Assembly (NCBI RefSeq): GCF_965208895.1
Contig: NZ_OZ242363.1
Location: 1,364,001 to 1,428,000 of the forward strand
Reading direction: 5' to 3'
Source of the DNA: Poriferisodalis sp965208895
GTDB taxonomy: Bacteria; Actinomycetota; Acidimicrobiia; Acidimicrobiales; Poriferisodalaceae
DNA length: 64,000 bases
The stretch's first letter is position 1. The number at the start of each line of letters is the position of its first letter. Of this stretch, positions 15,906 to 27,744 are shown piece by piece. The position numbers were made by a program, and so were the translations under genes. The notes beneath the pieces are model-generated. The model was not told the DNA's origin. It saw only the letters and a list, made by a program, of their open reading frames with translations, and made no database searches.

Positions 15906-17030
15906 ATGCCCGACTTTCTCGACTCGGAGCACGCGGAGGTGCTGAGCACGGCTGAGCGCCTTGCCCAAGAACTTGTGGCACTCCTTGCTCGGGTGTTGCC
16001 GGAGGACCGTGAACCAGCTGTCCGGCAGGCATCCAAAGCGGCAGGCGTGTTCGGCATGACGCAGCCGAAGGCGTTCGGCGGCAGCGGAGCCGGCTCGCAG
16101 GCGCTGGCCATCGTGCGCGACACGCTCGGCAGCCGCAATGTCGGCCACCTGCCGGGAATCTTCGGTCCCTCACCGGGAGTACTCGCCAACGTCGAGGAAC
16201 CGTTGCGTTCGCAGTTCTTGCTGCCGTACCTGGCCGGAGAGATGCGCAGCGGCTTCGGATTCACCGAACCCGGGGACGCGCCACGTCACACTTGGGCACG
16301 GTTCGACGGCGACGAGCTGGTGATCAATGGCCAGAAGTCGTATGTGACCGGCGGTGCCGATGCCGACTTCATCAACACGCTGGTCGAGGTCGACGGGATC
16401 GGCCCAGCGATGGTGCTCATCGAGGCCAGCCGACCAGGCGTGACGCTCGAGAGGCGATTCGGCACGCTCGACGGCAGCCACCACGCCGTCTTCACGTTCG
16501 CCGACGTTCGAGTACCGGCCACCCACCTCATCGGCGAGGCAGGGCGCGGTCTGCGAAGAGCGCTCAGCCAGATCAGCGCCACCCGGATGGCCATCGCAGC
16601 CGACTGCATCGGCCAGTGTCGCTTCGCCATCGATCTTGTGGAGCAGTCGCTCGTCGAGCGAGCAAACCTCCGGGCCGATGCCGACGGCCTGACACAGGTT
16701 GGGACCGACCTCGAGCGGGTGGCGCTCGGCGACATGCGGATCGCTGCCTATGCAGCTCGAAGCGCGCTCTACCGCACAGCACGCCTGCTCGACGCCGGCG
16801 AAAACGCTGTCAACGAGGTGATGGCCGCCAAGTCTCTGGCGACCGAGACGCTCAGCCGGATCTGCGACGACGCGATTCAACTCGTCGGCGGAACGGCGTT
16901 GGTCGAGGGACATCCGCTCGCCGGCATCCTGCGACGAGTGCGGGCGCTGCGGCTCGCGGAAGGACCCACCGAGGTACTCGCCACCAACGTGGCACGCGGC
17001 CGGCTCGACCTCGGCCTCGGCCGGATCTGA
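15906..17030 (+). CDS. Acyl-CoA dehydrogenase family protein
   Basis: This 374-residue flavoprotein has the family order. The N-terminal helical part contains KAAGVFGMTQPKAFGGSGAG. The middle beta domain carries SGFGFTEPGDAPRHTW and INGQKSYVTGG. The C-terminal helical domain contains ISATRMAIAADCIGQC and ends DAIQLVGGTAL...LAEGPTEVLA. The catalytic base position is not certain. The family oxidises acyl-CoA to enoyl-CoA and passes electrons to ETF. It is third in the VOC-hydrolase-dehydrogenase run, which suggests a small acyl-CoA catabolic operon. Confidence 0.9.
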   Translation: MPDFLDSEHAEVLSTAERLAQELVALLARVLPEDREPAVRQASKAAGVFGMTQPKAFGGSGAGSQALAIVRDTLGSRNVGHLPGIFGPSPGVLANVEEPLRSQFLLPYLAGEMRSGFGFTEPGDAPRHTWARFDGDELVINGQKSYVTGGADADFINTLVEVDGIGPAMVLIEASRPGVTLERRFGTLDGSHHAVFTFADVRVPATHLIGEAGRGLRRALSQISATRMAIAADCIGQCRFAIDLVEQSLVERANLRADADGLTQVGTDLERVALGDMRIAAYAARSALYRTARLLDAGENAVNEVMAAKSLATETLSRICDDAIQLVGGTALVEGHPLAGILRRVRALRLAEGPTEVLATNVARGRLDLGLGRI

Positions 17031-17049
17031 CAACGCGAGGCCGTCGGCG

Positions 17050-17385
17050 TCAGTCCCACCCCAGCTCGTGCAGACGATCGTCGTCGATGCCGAAATGGTG
17101 CGCTATCTCGTGCACGACCGTCACCAGCACTTCTTCGACGACATCGTCGGGCGTCTCGCACATTTCCAGGATCGGCAGCCGGTAGATGATGATGCTGTCG
17201 GGCATCACCAGCCCGCCGTAGTCGTGGCGCTCGGTCAGCGGGATTCCCTCGTAGACGCCGAGCAGGTCCGGTTCGTCGCCCCTGTCCTCCACGAAGATGG
17301 CGACGTTGTCCATCAACGAGCGCAGCGCATCGGGAATCTCTTCGAGCGCCTGCTCCACCAATTCGGCGAACGGGGTCTCATCCAT
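17050..17385 (-). CDS. Zincin-like metallopeptidase family protein (DUF1025 type)
   Basis: The protein has 111 residues from the ATG at 17385; an in-frame GTG at 17424 would add 13. HEIAHHFG near the C-terminus supplies the HExxH zinc motif, and DNVAIFVED and LLGVYEGIPLTER are characteristic of this small family. It is conserved in actinobacteria (a homologue lies near whiB2 and fbiA in mycobacteria, from memory). No substrate is established. It is convergent with the acyl-CoA dehydrogenase gene with 19 bp between. Confidence 0.85.
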   Translation of the reverse strand: MDETPFAELVEQALEEIPDALRSLMDNVAIFVEDRGDEPDLLGVYEGIPLTERHDYGGLVMPDSIIIYRLPILEMCETPDDVVEEVLVTVVHEIAHHFGIDDDRLHELGWD

Positions 17386-17498
17386 CTCGAGCACGCCCCC
17401 ATCCTGCCCCCCAGATCGGTCCACCCAACCCGCAGGGCACCCCTCGAAGCCGGTGACAGGTCTCAGCGGTGCCCCAAGGCCAGCACTAGGTTTCAGGC

Positions 17499-18110
17499 AT
17501 GCACGAGCTCGTCGTCACGGGGAACGATCCGGAGGCCGCCGCCGAGGTAGCAGCCAGCGTGGGCGGCGTGTGCTATGCGGCCGACCCCGACGACGGCCGC
17601 GAACTGCCGTTTCGCACGCTGGTGCGCGCCATGACCGACTCCGCCGACGCGCTCACCCGCGCCGCAACCGTCGGCACCTACCTGGCGTTCTCACGCATCA
17701 TCCGCGAGCGCCCCCTGGGGGCCGACCCCGGCGAGGCGTCACCGGGCGTGACCGCGATCTTCCCGATGGTCCATCACCCCGACTTGACCCACGCGCAGGG
17801 CGACAGCCACTGGCGCGACACCCACGCCCCGCTTGCACTGAGGCACCACCCAGGCATGTGGGACTACACCCAGCTCAGCGTCGTCGCCACGCTCAACGGG
17901 CCGCCCTTCGACGGCTTCGCCATGGTCTCGTTCGCCTCGCTGGAGGACATGCGAGAACGGTTCTTCGGCGACGACCACGACCGAGAAGTCATCCGCGCCG
18001 ACGTCGCGAAGTTCGCGGACATGCAGCGCTCGCCCCGCCGGGTGATTACCACCGAGACGATCCACCACCAGCGCCCCCCGGTTCCCGCCGTCACCTGGCC
18101 GCACGACTAA
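17499..18110 (+). CDS. EthD-like dimeric alpha/beta-barrel protein
   Basis: The protein has 203 residues. The segment IFPMVHHPDLTHAQGDSHWRD followed by THAPLA resembles EthD and related ferredoxin-like domains, which have one or two such halves and bind small molecules or act as accessory or oxidative enzymes. A second half runs from YTQLSVVATLNG to DREVIRADVAKF. Start is ATG at 17499. The closest recognisable neighbour is the MFS gene 65 bp downstream on the same strand, possibly its cognate transporter. Function is not known. Confidence 0.6.
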   Translation: MHELVVTGNDPEAAAEVAASVGGVCYAADPDDGRELPFRTLVRAMTDSADALTRAATVGTYLAFSRIIRERPLGADPGEASPGVTAIFPMVHHPDLTHAQGDSHWRDTHAPLALRHHPGMWDYTQLSVVATLNGPPFDGFAMVSFASLEDMRERFFGDDHDREVIRADVAKFADMQRSPRRVITTETIHHQRPPVPAVTWPHD

Positions 18111-18174
18111 GTCGCTCGCATCCCCGCAAGCGAGACTCGAAGTCGAGCGCCATGAGCCAGCGAACGAGATCGTC

Positions 18175-19449
18175 GTGACCTCTGCGGCCCATACCGACGC
18201 GTTCAGTCGCGCACGGCGGATCGGCACCCTGCTGACGCTGGCAGCGGCAGCGGGAGTGTCGCAGTCATTCGGCCGCTTTACCTACTCGCTGCTCTTCGCC
18301 GACCTGCGAGACGGGTTCAGCTTGTCCAACACGGTCGCCGGCGCACTCGGCTCGCTGAATCTGCTGCTGTATGTCCTGGGCTCGCTGGTCGTAGCGCTGA
18401 CCGTGGGCCGCACCGGCCTGAGCGGCGCTGTGCGCATCGGCGTCGCCGGGAATGTGGCCGGCCTGGCCCTGCTGGCATGGAGCCCGAACGTGGGTGTCGC
18501 GGCCTTCGCGCTGGCGCTGACGGGCTTCTGTGCGGCCGGCGTGTGGGTAGGAACCCCCGGGCTCGCCGCCGAGCTGCTGGGGCCCGAGCGCCGAGGCGCT
18601 GCGGCCGGCTGGATGACGGGCGGCGTCGGCAGCGGCATGGTCGCGGCAGCCGCCATCGACGGATTTCTGAACCGTCCCGACAGCGCTGAACCCGGGGAGG
18701 CCGCGCTCGCCGCAGCGGATCTCAGCCACGTGCGCAACGTGTACCGGATTGAGTTCATCATCGGCGCAGCGGTCTTGGTCGCCCTCGCCGTCGCTGTGCG
18801 CAGATGGTCACGCACACCGGGTCGCACGGGATTCGGCGGCGCCCGCGCGGCACTCGCCAAAGTCCCACAGGCCGGGCGGCTGATCACCGCCTACACGCTG
18901 CACGCCTTCGTGGTCACGACGGTGCTCACGTTCATCGTGGACCACCTCGAGAGCTACGCGGATCTCTTCGAAGCTCGGGACGCTGCAATTGCCTTCTCGT
19001 CGATCGGCATCGGCAGCATCGCCGGCGGTCCGATCTTCGGGCGCTCAGCCGACCGTCTCGGCAGGCGGCGCACCGTCACCATCGGGTTCGCGGTGTCGTT
19101 GGTCGCCGTCGTGTTCATGACGGCGTATCCCCTGCTCGCCGTGGGCGGGCAGGCACTGGCGTGGGGGTCGGCGTTCATCTTCGGCACGGCGTTCACCGGC
19201 ATCATCGCCTCGATCGCAGCCCGGGTCAGCGACAACCTCTCGGGCGACGAATTCGGCTCCGCCTACGGGGTTGCCACAATCGTGTTCGGCCTCGGCTTGG
19301 CGGCAGGGCCGCAGCTCGGCGGCGCAACAGCCGACTGGTTCGACAGCTTCGGTCCCGCCTTCGGGCTCGCAGTCGGCGCCTGCGTCGCGGGCATCGCGCT
19401 CACCGGCTGGGGCGACGATCCCCCTCCGGGCGGCGACGCGTGGAATTGA
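18175..19449 (+). CDS. MFS transporter
   Basis: This 424-residue membrane protein has about twelve hydrophobic segments. The first half contains AAAAGVSQSFGRFTYSLLF and a motif-A-like loop, and the second half has a strong GRSADRLGRRRTVTIGF loop between helices 8 and 9. It resembles YbfB/CynX-like members that move small organic molecules. The start is GTG at 18175. The C-terminus is short and hydrophilic. Substrate is unknown; the EthD-like gene upstream is the only clue. Confidence 0.85.
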   Translation: MTSAAHTDAFSRARRIGTLLTLAAAAGVSQSFGRFTYSLLFADLRDGFSLSNTVAGALGSLNLLLYVLGSLVVALTVGRTGLSGAVRIGVAGNVAGLALLAWSPNVGVAAFALALTGFCAAGVWVGTPGLAAELLGPERRGAAAGWMTGGVGSGMVAAAAIDGFLNRPDSAEPGEAALAAADLSHVRNVYRIEFIIGAAVLVALAVAVRRWSRTPGRTGFGGARAALAKVPQAGRLITAYTLHAFVVTTVLTFIVDHLESYADLFEARDAAIAFSSIGIGSIAGGPIFGRSADRLGRRRTVTIGFAVSLVAVVFMTAYPLLAVGGQALAWGSAFIFGTAFTGIIASIAARVSDNLSGDEFGSAYGVATIVFGLGLAAGPQLGGATADWFDSFGPAFGLAVGACVAGIALTGWGDDPPPGGDAWN

Positions 19450-19466
19450 ACAATCTGCACCCGTCT

Positions 19467-19536
19467 CCAGTTGTTGCCCGCTCTTGTTCACTGCGCTCAC
19501 GGGCCGCTCGGGCCACGGCTTCGCCTGCGGCTCAGC
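19467..19536 (+). repeat. Dispersed repeat family B, copy 1
   Basis: The stretch CCAGTTGTTGCCCGCTCTTG, followed by GCTCACGGGCCGCTCGGGCC and ACGGCTTCGCC, recurs inverted at 61978-62113. This copy is shorter and lies between the convergent MFS and crotonase genes. It contains repeated GGGCC/CTCGGGCC blocks able to pair with one another. It may be a REP-like element; no transposase is nearby. Confidence 0.6.
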
Positions 19537-19541
19537 CTCCG

Positions 19542-20441
19542 CTAACTGAATTCGGGCTCGTCCCACCAGGGGAAGTAGTCGGGCAGATCCTGGGTCGGGC
19601 GCAGCGTGAAATCAGGCGGTCGCTTCTCGAGGAACGAGGCCACGCCTTCATGCGCGTCGGCGCCGCGTCCGAGGTGATAGATCCCCCGGGAGTCGATCTT
19701 GTGCGCCTCCATCGGATGTTCGGCGGCCTGCATTCGCCACAGCATGTGGCGGATCACCGACACGGAGACCGCTGAGGTGTTCTCGGCGATCTCGGCCGCA
19801 ATCGCCCGGGCCGCGGGCAGCAGATCGTCAGGCTCGTGCAGGCTGCGCACGAGGCCGCCTTCGAGGGCTTCGTCTGCATCGAAGACGCGGCCGCTGAAGC
19901 ACCACTCCAGCGCTTTCGACAGCCCGACCACGCGTGGCAAGAAATACGACGAGCAGGCCTCGGGCACCACGCCGCGCCGGGCGAACACAAAGCCGATGCG
20001 GGCCTTCGTCGACGCCAGCCGGATGTCCATCGGCAGCGTCATCGTGACGCCCACGCCGACCGCAGGCCCATTGATCGCAGCGATCAGCGGCTTGTTGCAC
20101 TCATAGAGGCGTAGCGTCAGCAATCCCCCGCCGTCGCGCATCCATTCCATGTCGCCGCTGGAGCTGCGTTCCGACGCCCGCGCGGCCTTCTGCTCGTCGG
20201 TCTGTCTCTCGAAGTCGAAGGTGTTTGAACCGCCGCTGAGGTCCGCCCCAGCGCAGTACCCGCGACCCTCGCCGGTGAATATCACGGCGCGCACATTGTC
20301 GTCGGCATCGACCAGGTCGATGGCGTCCATGACGTCACGCAGCATCTGGCTGTTGAACGCGTTCAGTCGTTCCGGCCGGTTGAGCGTGACGGTCGCGACG
20401 CGATCGTCAACCTCGTACAGGATCGTCTCGAACTCCGGCAC
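19542..20441 (-). CDS. Enoyl-CoA hydratase/isomerase (crotonase) family protein
   Basis: This 299-residue protein has the crotonase pattern: VATVTLNRPERLNAFNSQM near the start, the oxyanion segment GEGRGYCAGADLS and INGPAVGVGVTM around residues 120-130. The acidic pair of classical hydratases is only partly evident (RRGVVPEACSS has one Glu), so isomerase or other CoA chemistry is possible. The C-terminus has PDYFPWWDEPEF. It lies 109 bp downstream of ftsX, where smpB is often found in other bacteria. Confidence 0.88.
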   Translation of the reverse strand: MPEFETILYEVDDRVATVTLNRPERLNAFNSQMLRDVMDAIDLVDADDNVRAVIFTGEGRGYCAGADLSGGSNTFDFERQTDEQKAARASERSSSGDMEWMRDGGGLLTLRLYECNKPLIAAINGPAVGVGVTMTLPMDIRLASTKARIGFVFARRGVVPEACSSYFLPRVVGLSKALEWCFSGRVFDADEALEGGLVRSLHEPDDLLPAARAIAAEIAENTSAVSVSVIRHMLWRMQAAEHPMEAHKIDSRGIYHLGRGADAHEGVASFLEKRPPDFTLRPTQDLPDYFPWWDEPEFS

Positions 20442-20549
20442 TTCGTCTCCTCACCTAGCTACCGCCCTTCGAGGCGGACGGCGGTGTCGGCGGCTTTTCT
20501 ACACGCCCCACCGTTGCGTGCGTCGAACGGACTTCGATGCCGTGCCGCT

Positions 20550-21443
20550 CTACACGTCGAGGAAGCGACTTGCTGCGAACGCTGAGCCGAGAATCCCGAC
20601 GACGACGCCGGCGATCACGGTGACGAACACCACGGTCGTGAACTGACTGGACGTGACCACGAACGACCGGAAGAACGCCAAGATCTCCGAACGCGAGAAC
20701 AACCCCTCGACGTGGCCTCGCAGCGCGCCCGCAGCAATCGCGCCGATGATGCCTCCGATGAGTCCGTGCAGCATGCCCTCGAGCATGAACGGGAATCGGA
20801 TGAAGCTGTTCGTGGCACCGACCAGCTTCATGACCTCGATCTCGCGCCGCCGGGCGAACATCGCCACCCGGATCGAGTTGAAGATGAGCATGACGCTGGC
20901 CCCCGACAGCACGATCGACAGCAGCAGCACGATGCCTTGGAACGAGGTGAACCACGTCCGGATGGCGTCCACTTCTTCCCGACCGGTCTGGACCGACATC
21001 ACGCCTGGCCGCTGGCGGAATTGTGCAGCCAGCGACTCGATCAGCTCCGACTCGACCGAGCGGGGCACGACGCGGTAAGACGCGGGCAACGCCTCAGGCG
21101 ACACCTGCGCGAGCAGCTCGGGCTGGTCGGCCATCTGCTGGGACACCAGCGCGTAGGCCTCTTCAGAGCTGAAGAACTCGATGCGGTCGATCTCGGGATG
21201 ATTCTGCAGCTCGATGCCGAGCGCATCGATCTGGCTGGGATCGATCTGGGGGTTCAGGAACACCTCGAATTGGACGCCGCCCTCCCAGCGGTCAAGCGCG
21301 TTGCCGCTGGCATAGCCCGCCATCAGCCCCATGCCGACCAGCATCACGCCGACAGCCACGGTGAGAATCGCGGCGAACGTCAGCGTGAGATTGCGCCGGA
21401 TGTTGGTCCAGGTCTCCCGCGCGAAGTAGCGGATCCGGCTCAC
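20550..21443 (-). CDS. ftsX: Cell division protein FtsX
   Basis: The protein has 297 residues. An N-terminal cytoplasmic/membrane segment (RETWTNIRRNLTLTFAAILT) is followed by an extracellular domain of about 120 residues and three C-terminal membrane segments, the FtsX topology. FtsX pairs with FtsE to transmit ATP-driven signals to wall hydrolases at the septum. Its ATG overlaps the ftsE stop (ATGA). The extracellular domain contains NPQIDPSQIDALGIELQNHP, as in actinobacterial homologues. Confidence 0.95.
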   Translation of the reverse strand: MSRIRYFARETWTNIRRNLTLTFAAILTVAVGVMLVGMGLMAGYASGNALDRWEGGVQFEVFLNPQIDPSQIDALGIELQNHPEIDRIEFFSSEEAYALVSQQMADQPELLAQVSPEALPASYRVVPRSVESELIESLAAQFRQRPGVMSVQTGREEVDAIRTWFTSFQGIVLLLSIVLSGASVMLIFNSIRVAMFARRREIEVMKLVGATNSFIRFPFMLEGMLHGLIGGIIGAIAAGALRGHVEGLFSRSEILAFFRSFVVTSSQFTTVVFVTVIAGVVVGILGSAFAASRFLDV

Positions 21444-22174
21444 GGATTGTCCCCATCGGCAGGCCCGGTCGCGGCAGCCTCGGCAGGCCCGGTCTCGCCG
21501 CCGTAGGCGCCACGCTGCTCATCACGCACAAGTGCGCCGTGCCGCAGCGCCACCACGCGGCGCCGCATGCGGTTCACAATCGTTTGATCGTGCGTGGCCA
21601 TGACCACGGTGGTGCCGGTGCGATTGATCCGGTCCAGCAGCGACGTGAGTTCCTCTGAGGTGTCAGGGTCGAGGTTTCCGGTGGGCTCGTCGGCCAGCAA
21701 GATGAGCGGCCGGTTCACGAACGCCCGGGCAACGCTGACCCGCTGCTGCTCGCCGCCCGAGAGCTCATCGGGAAAGCGCCGGTGCTTGTCCTCGAGGCCG
21801 ACCAGCTCCAAGATGGCGGGAACTTGCGTGCGGATGACATTCTCGGGGCGACCGATGACTTCGAGGGCGAAGGCCACGTTCTGGTAGACGGTCTTGTTCG
21901 GCAGCAGCTTGAAGTCCTGGAAGACCGAGCCGATGTTTCGTCGCAGATAGGGCACGCGCCAGCTGTTCAGCTTGGACAAGTCTTTGCCTGCCACGTGAAT
22001 GTTGCCGTCGGTGACCTTCTCCTCACACGTCATCAGGCGCAGCATCGTGGACTTGCCCGAGCCGGACGGCCCGACGAGGAAGACGAACTCGCCCTTCTCG
22101 ATGTTGAGCGTCACGGCGTTGACCGCCCGCGTCTCGCCCTTGTAGATCTTCGTGACGTTGTCGAAGCGGATCAT
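21440..22174 (-). CDS. ftsE: Cell division ATP-binding protein FtsE
   Basis: The protein has 244 residues from the ATG at 22174, where MIRFDNVTKIYKGE begins; an upstream ORF extension is unlikely to be coding. Walker A is GPSGSGKST, the Q-loop is VFQDFKLLPNKTVYQNVAF, the signature is LSGGEQQRV and Walker B is LILLADEPTGNLDP. The C-terminal tail is Gly/Ala/Pro-rich. FtsE drives FtsX at the divisome. The prfB-ftsE-ftsX order is common in actinobacteria. Confidence 0.96.
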   Translation of the reverse strand: MIRFDNVTKIYKGETRAVNAVTLNIEKGEFVFLVGPSGSGKSTMLRLMTCEEKVTDGNIHVAGKDLSKLNSWRVPYLRRNIGSVFQDFKLLPNKTVYQNVAFALEVIGRPENVIRTQVPAILELVGLEDKHRRFPDELSGGEQQRVSVARAFVNRPLILLADEPTGNLDPDTSEELTSLLDRINRTGTTVVMATHDQTIVNRMRRRVVALRHGALVRDEQRGAYGGETGPAEAAATGPADGDNP

Positions 22175-22321
22175 GCGCGCCTTCAGGTAGTGCAGCCGGT
22201 TTGTGCCCACCGGCATCGCTGCACTGGATGCCGGCGAGTCGAATTTCAGCAGGGCCGTGTGAGAACAAGCTGAATCCAACGGTACGCCAGCAATCCGCCG
22301 AAACTCAGGCACCCCTAGAAC

Positions 22322-23455
22322 TCAGACAGGTCCGTCCGTTCCCTGCTGAGAGCGCTGCCAGCGCAGGCACGCCTCCATCAAACCGTTCAGCTCACCGTCA
22401 AGCACGGCATCCACGTTGCCGATTTCCAATCCGGTTCTCAGGTCCTTGACCTGCTGGTACGGGTGCAGCACGTAGGAACGGATCTGGCTGCCCCACGCCA
22501 CATCGCGCTGCTCGCCTGCCAGCGCGGCTACCTCGGCCTCGCGTTCGGTCCTCTGCAGATCGGCGAGTTTCGCTGCCAGCATCTGCATGGCCCGATCCTT
22601 GTTCTGGTGCTGGCTGCGCTCGTTCTGGCACGCCACGACGATGCCCGTCGGCAGGTGCGTGATGCGCACGGCGGAATCGGTGACGTTCACGTGCTGACCG
22701 CCCGCCCCAGAGGAGCGGTACGTGTCGATGCGCAATTCGCTCTCGTCGATCGGCACCTCGTCGGAGACCTCGTCGAAGAACGGGACGACCTTCAGGGAGG
22801 CAAACGCCGTGTGCCGGCGGGACTGCGCATCGAATGGCGAGATGCGCACCAATCGGTGAACACCCCGTTCGGCTGCGAGGAATCCGAAGGCGTGTCGCCC
22901 CCTCACGAGAAAGGTCGCGGAGCTGATGCCGGCCTCCCCCCCGTCGGTTGCCTCGGTCAGCTCGACGCTGAAGTCGTTGCGCTCGGCCCAGCGCTGGTAC
23001 ATGCGCAGCAGCATCTCGGCCCAGTCGCACGCGTCGGTGCCCCCAGCACCCGAGTTGATCTCGCACACCGCGTCGTTGTCATCGTGCTCGCCGCTGAACA
23101 GTGCCATCAGCTCGATGTCAGCAAGCCGGCGCTCGACCGCTTCGACGACCTCGTCGATCTCGGGAAGCAGGTCGGCGTCGCCCTCCTCGGTTGCCAGCTC
23201 GGCCAGCGCCGCAGCGTCTTCGACGTCTGCGCGCGCCCGTTCCCATCGCTCGATGTCGTCGCGCACACGCGACAGCCGAGTCGTGACCGCACGGGCGCGG
23301 TCGGGGTCGTCCCACAGCGACGGCTCGGAGGCTTCAGCCTCCAGTCCGTCTGCGGTGGTGCGCGCCTCGTCGATCCCCAGGTATTGATGTGCCTCGGCCA
23401 CGCGCCGATCGAGGTCGGCCAACGCGTCGGCAAGGTCGCTCAAGGTTCGGCTCAT
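22322..23455 (-). CDS. prfB: Peptide chain release factor 2
   Basis: This 377-residue class-I release factor has the SPF tripeptide (RISPFDAQ) that recognises UGA and UAA, and the GGQ motif (SSGAGGQHVNVTDSAVRI) for peptidyl-tRNA hydrolysis. The reading frame is continuous. The programmed +1 frameshift near codon 25 known from many bacteria is absent: the region QYLGIDEA is read straight through. RF2 competes with selenocysteine insertion at UGA, relevant to the thioredoxin-like gene at 12376-13557. It is 17 bp downstream of secA. Confidence 0.97.
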   Translation of the reverse strand: MSRTLSDLADALADLDRRVAEAHQYLGIDEARTTADGLEAEASEPSLWDDPDRARAVTTRLSRVRDDIERWERARADVEDAAALAELATEEGDADLLPEIDEVVEAVERRLADIELMALFSGEHDDNDAVCEINSGAGGTDACDWAEMLLRMYQRWAERNDFSVELTEATDGGEAGISSATFLVRGRHAFGFLAAERGVHRLVRISPFDAQSRRHTAFASLKVVPFFDEVSDEVPIDESELRIDTYRSSGAGGQHVNVTDSAVRITHLPTGIVVACQNERSQHQNKDRAMQMLAAKLADLQRTEREAEVAALAGEQRDVAWGSQIRSYVLHPYQQVKDLRTGLEIGNVDAVLDGELNGLMEACLRWQRSQQGTDGPV

Positions 23456-23472
23456 CGTGACGGCTCAGCCTC

Positions 23473-26295
<2,823 letters not shown>

Positions 26296-26357
26296 GAGCG
26301 CAGGCTACCGCTGCCCCCCGACACCAGAGCCGAGAATTTTCTGTCGCGGCCCGGCCC

Positions 26358-26957
26358 TCAGTCGTCGATCTCGATGAGGCCCGCGTCGCCGTCTGAGCGC
26401 AGGTACACCACACCGGGCTTGCCGGTCTCCGCGTTCACGAAGAGGAAGAAATCGTGGTCCAGCAGCTGCATACGGGTCACGGCTTCGGCGGGATCCATCA
26501 GCTCCAAGTCGAACGTCTTGCGGCGGACGATGCGGGGCACCCACTCGGGATCATCAGGCGCTGGCGCCGCCTCGGGCGCCGCAGCACCGTTGACGAGGTC
26601 GTTCTCGAGCCGGGCGAGCGGATGATGGGCCTCGTCGCGGTGCAGATTGGGACGGTGCCGGCGCACGACGCGGGTCTTGAGCTTGCGCAGCTGCTTGCCG
26701 AGCTTGCCCACTGCGAGATCGACCGCCTGGTGCTGATCGACACCAGCGACCGAGGCGCGCACATGGTGACCGTGGCCGAGCAGCGTCACCTCCACCTGCT
26801 CCCGCTCAGCGATGCGCGGATTCTTCTCCTCCCGGAATACCACTTCGGCACGATCCAGCCCAGCGACGAATCGATCCAGTGCCCCGATCTTCCGCTCTAC
26901 CGCAGCCCGAACATCGTCGGGCACCTGAACTTTGCGACCCGTGATGGTGATTTGCAT
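26358..26957 (-). CDS. hpf: Ribosome hibernation promotion factor, long form
   Basis: The protein has 199 residues. The N-terminal S30AE domain (about 1-100, MQITITGRKVQVPDDVRAAV) binds the 30S decoding site, and the C-terminal domain (about 140-199, RIVRRKTFDLELMDPAEAV) dimerises 70S ribosomes into 100S. The linker is Ala/Pro-rich. It lies 62 bp upstream of secA and downstream of comF. The length shows the long form, which makes 100S particles without RMF. Confidence 0.95.
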   Translation of the reverse strand: MQITITGRKVQVPDDVRAAVERKIGALDRFVAGLDRAEVVFREEKNPRIAEREQVEVTLLGHGHHVRASVAGVDQHQAVDLAVGKLGKQLRKLKTRVVRRHRPNLHRDEAHHPLARLENDLVNGAAAPEAAPAPDDPEWVPRIVRRKTFDLELMDPAEAVTRMQLLDHDFFLFVNAETGKPGVVYLRSDGDAGLIEIDD

Positions 26958-27022
26958 CGCCTCGGCTTTCTGAGCAGGCGCACGGCGGTTGTCGCCCTGC
27001 TCGAACTGAAGGGAGTGCCATG

Positions 27023-27679
27023 TTAGGCAGCAGCGGGGACGCGGTCACGACCCCGTCGAGCACACGCTGCCACATGGACGGCCTGTGCCCCCGCACCCAC
27101 CAGCGCAGCCGTTGCCGCTCGCAGCGTGGCGCCGGTGGTGACCACGTCGTCCACGAGCAGGACCCGGCATCCGCCGGCGCGCGAGCGGCCTTCAAAGCGA
27201 GGACCTGCCAATCGCACTTCGCGGCTGGCGCCCGACTGCGCTGCCGAACCGACGCGCCGGAGCAGCTTCGCCGGACGCACTCCCAACGCCCGAGCCGTGC
27301 TGCGGGCCAGTGTCTCGGCTTGGTCGAAGCCGCGCGCGCGGCGATGTGCTGCGGTCGTCGGCGCCCAGGTGACTGTGTCAATCGCTGCGTGGTCGATCGC
27401 TGCGGGGTCGATCGCTGCGGGGGCGTCCCGCGCGGCAAGATGTGCCAAAGCCAGCGAATCGCCCAGCCAGCGGGCAATGGCCCGTTCGCCCCGGTACTTG
27501 AGCGCATGAACGAACTCGCGCCCGACATCGTCGTGGGAGAACAGCAGCGCGACCGATTGCGCACCCGCAATCCACGCCGGCTCAGGATCGGCGAGCGCTG
27601 CGATGCACCCGGCGCAGGGACACCACCCGAGTGCCTCGCACCCAGGACACCGCACCTCAAACAGCACCCGCTGGACCAT
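27023..27679 (-). CDS. ComF-type phosphoribosyltransferase
   Basis: The protein has about 218 residues from ATG 27679. A small zinc ribbon comes first (CPGCEALGWCPCAGC), and the C-terminus has the PRPP-binding loop VLLVDDVVTTGATL, the ComF/GntX layout. The mid-part has a short Ala-Ile-Asp repeat (AAIDPAAIDHAAID) from 15-bp direct repeats near 27380-27420. In competent bacteria ComF helps DNA uptake; in actinobacteria its role is unclear. It is the first gene of the comF-hpf-secA-prfB run. A TTG at 27703 is an alternative start. Confidence 0.88.
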   Translation of the reverse strand: MVQRVLFEVRCPGCEALGWCPCAGCIAALADPEPAWIAGAQSVALLFSHDDVGREFVHALKYRGERAIARWLGDSLALAHLAARDAPAAIDPAAIDHAAIDTVTWAPTTAAHRRARGFDQAETLARSTARALGVRPAKLLRRVGSAAQSGASREVRLAGPRFEGRSRAGGCRVLLVDDVVTTGATLRAATAALVGAGAQAVHVAACARRGRDRVPAAA

Positions 27680-27744
27680 ACGGCTGCGGACATCGCCCTC
27701 CAAGAGAATTAAGAGGCGACGAGGTGAACGAACAGCACACCAAG

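Noticed and set aside
20442..20549. smpB or tmRNA expected after ftsX
   Set aside because: The gap holds no SmpB-like frame and no tmRNA-like ends.
22322..23455. Programmed frameshift in prfB
   Set aside because: The codons around position 25 contain no in-frame stop or slippery site; the frame is continuous.
27370..27425. Short direct repeats (GATCGCTGCGG) in comF as a regulatory repeat
   Set aside because: They are in frame and simply encode an Ala-Ile-Asp run.
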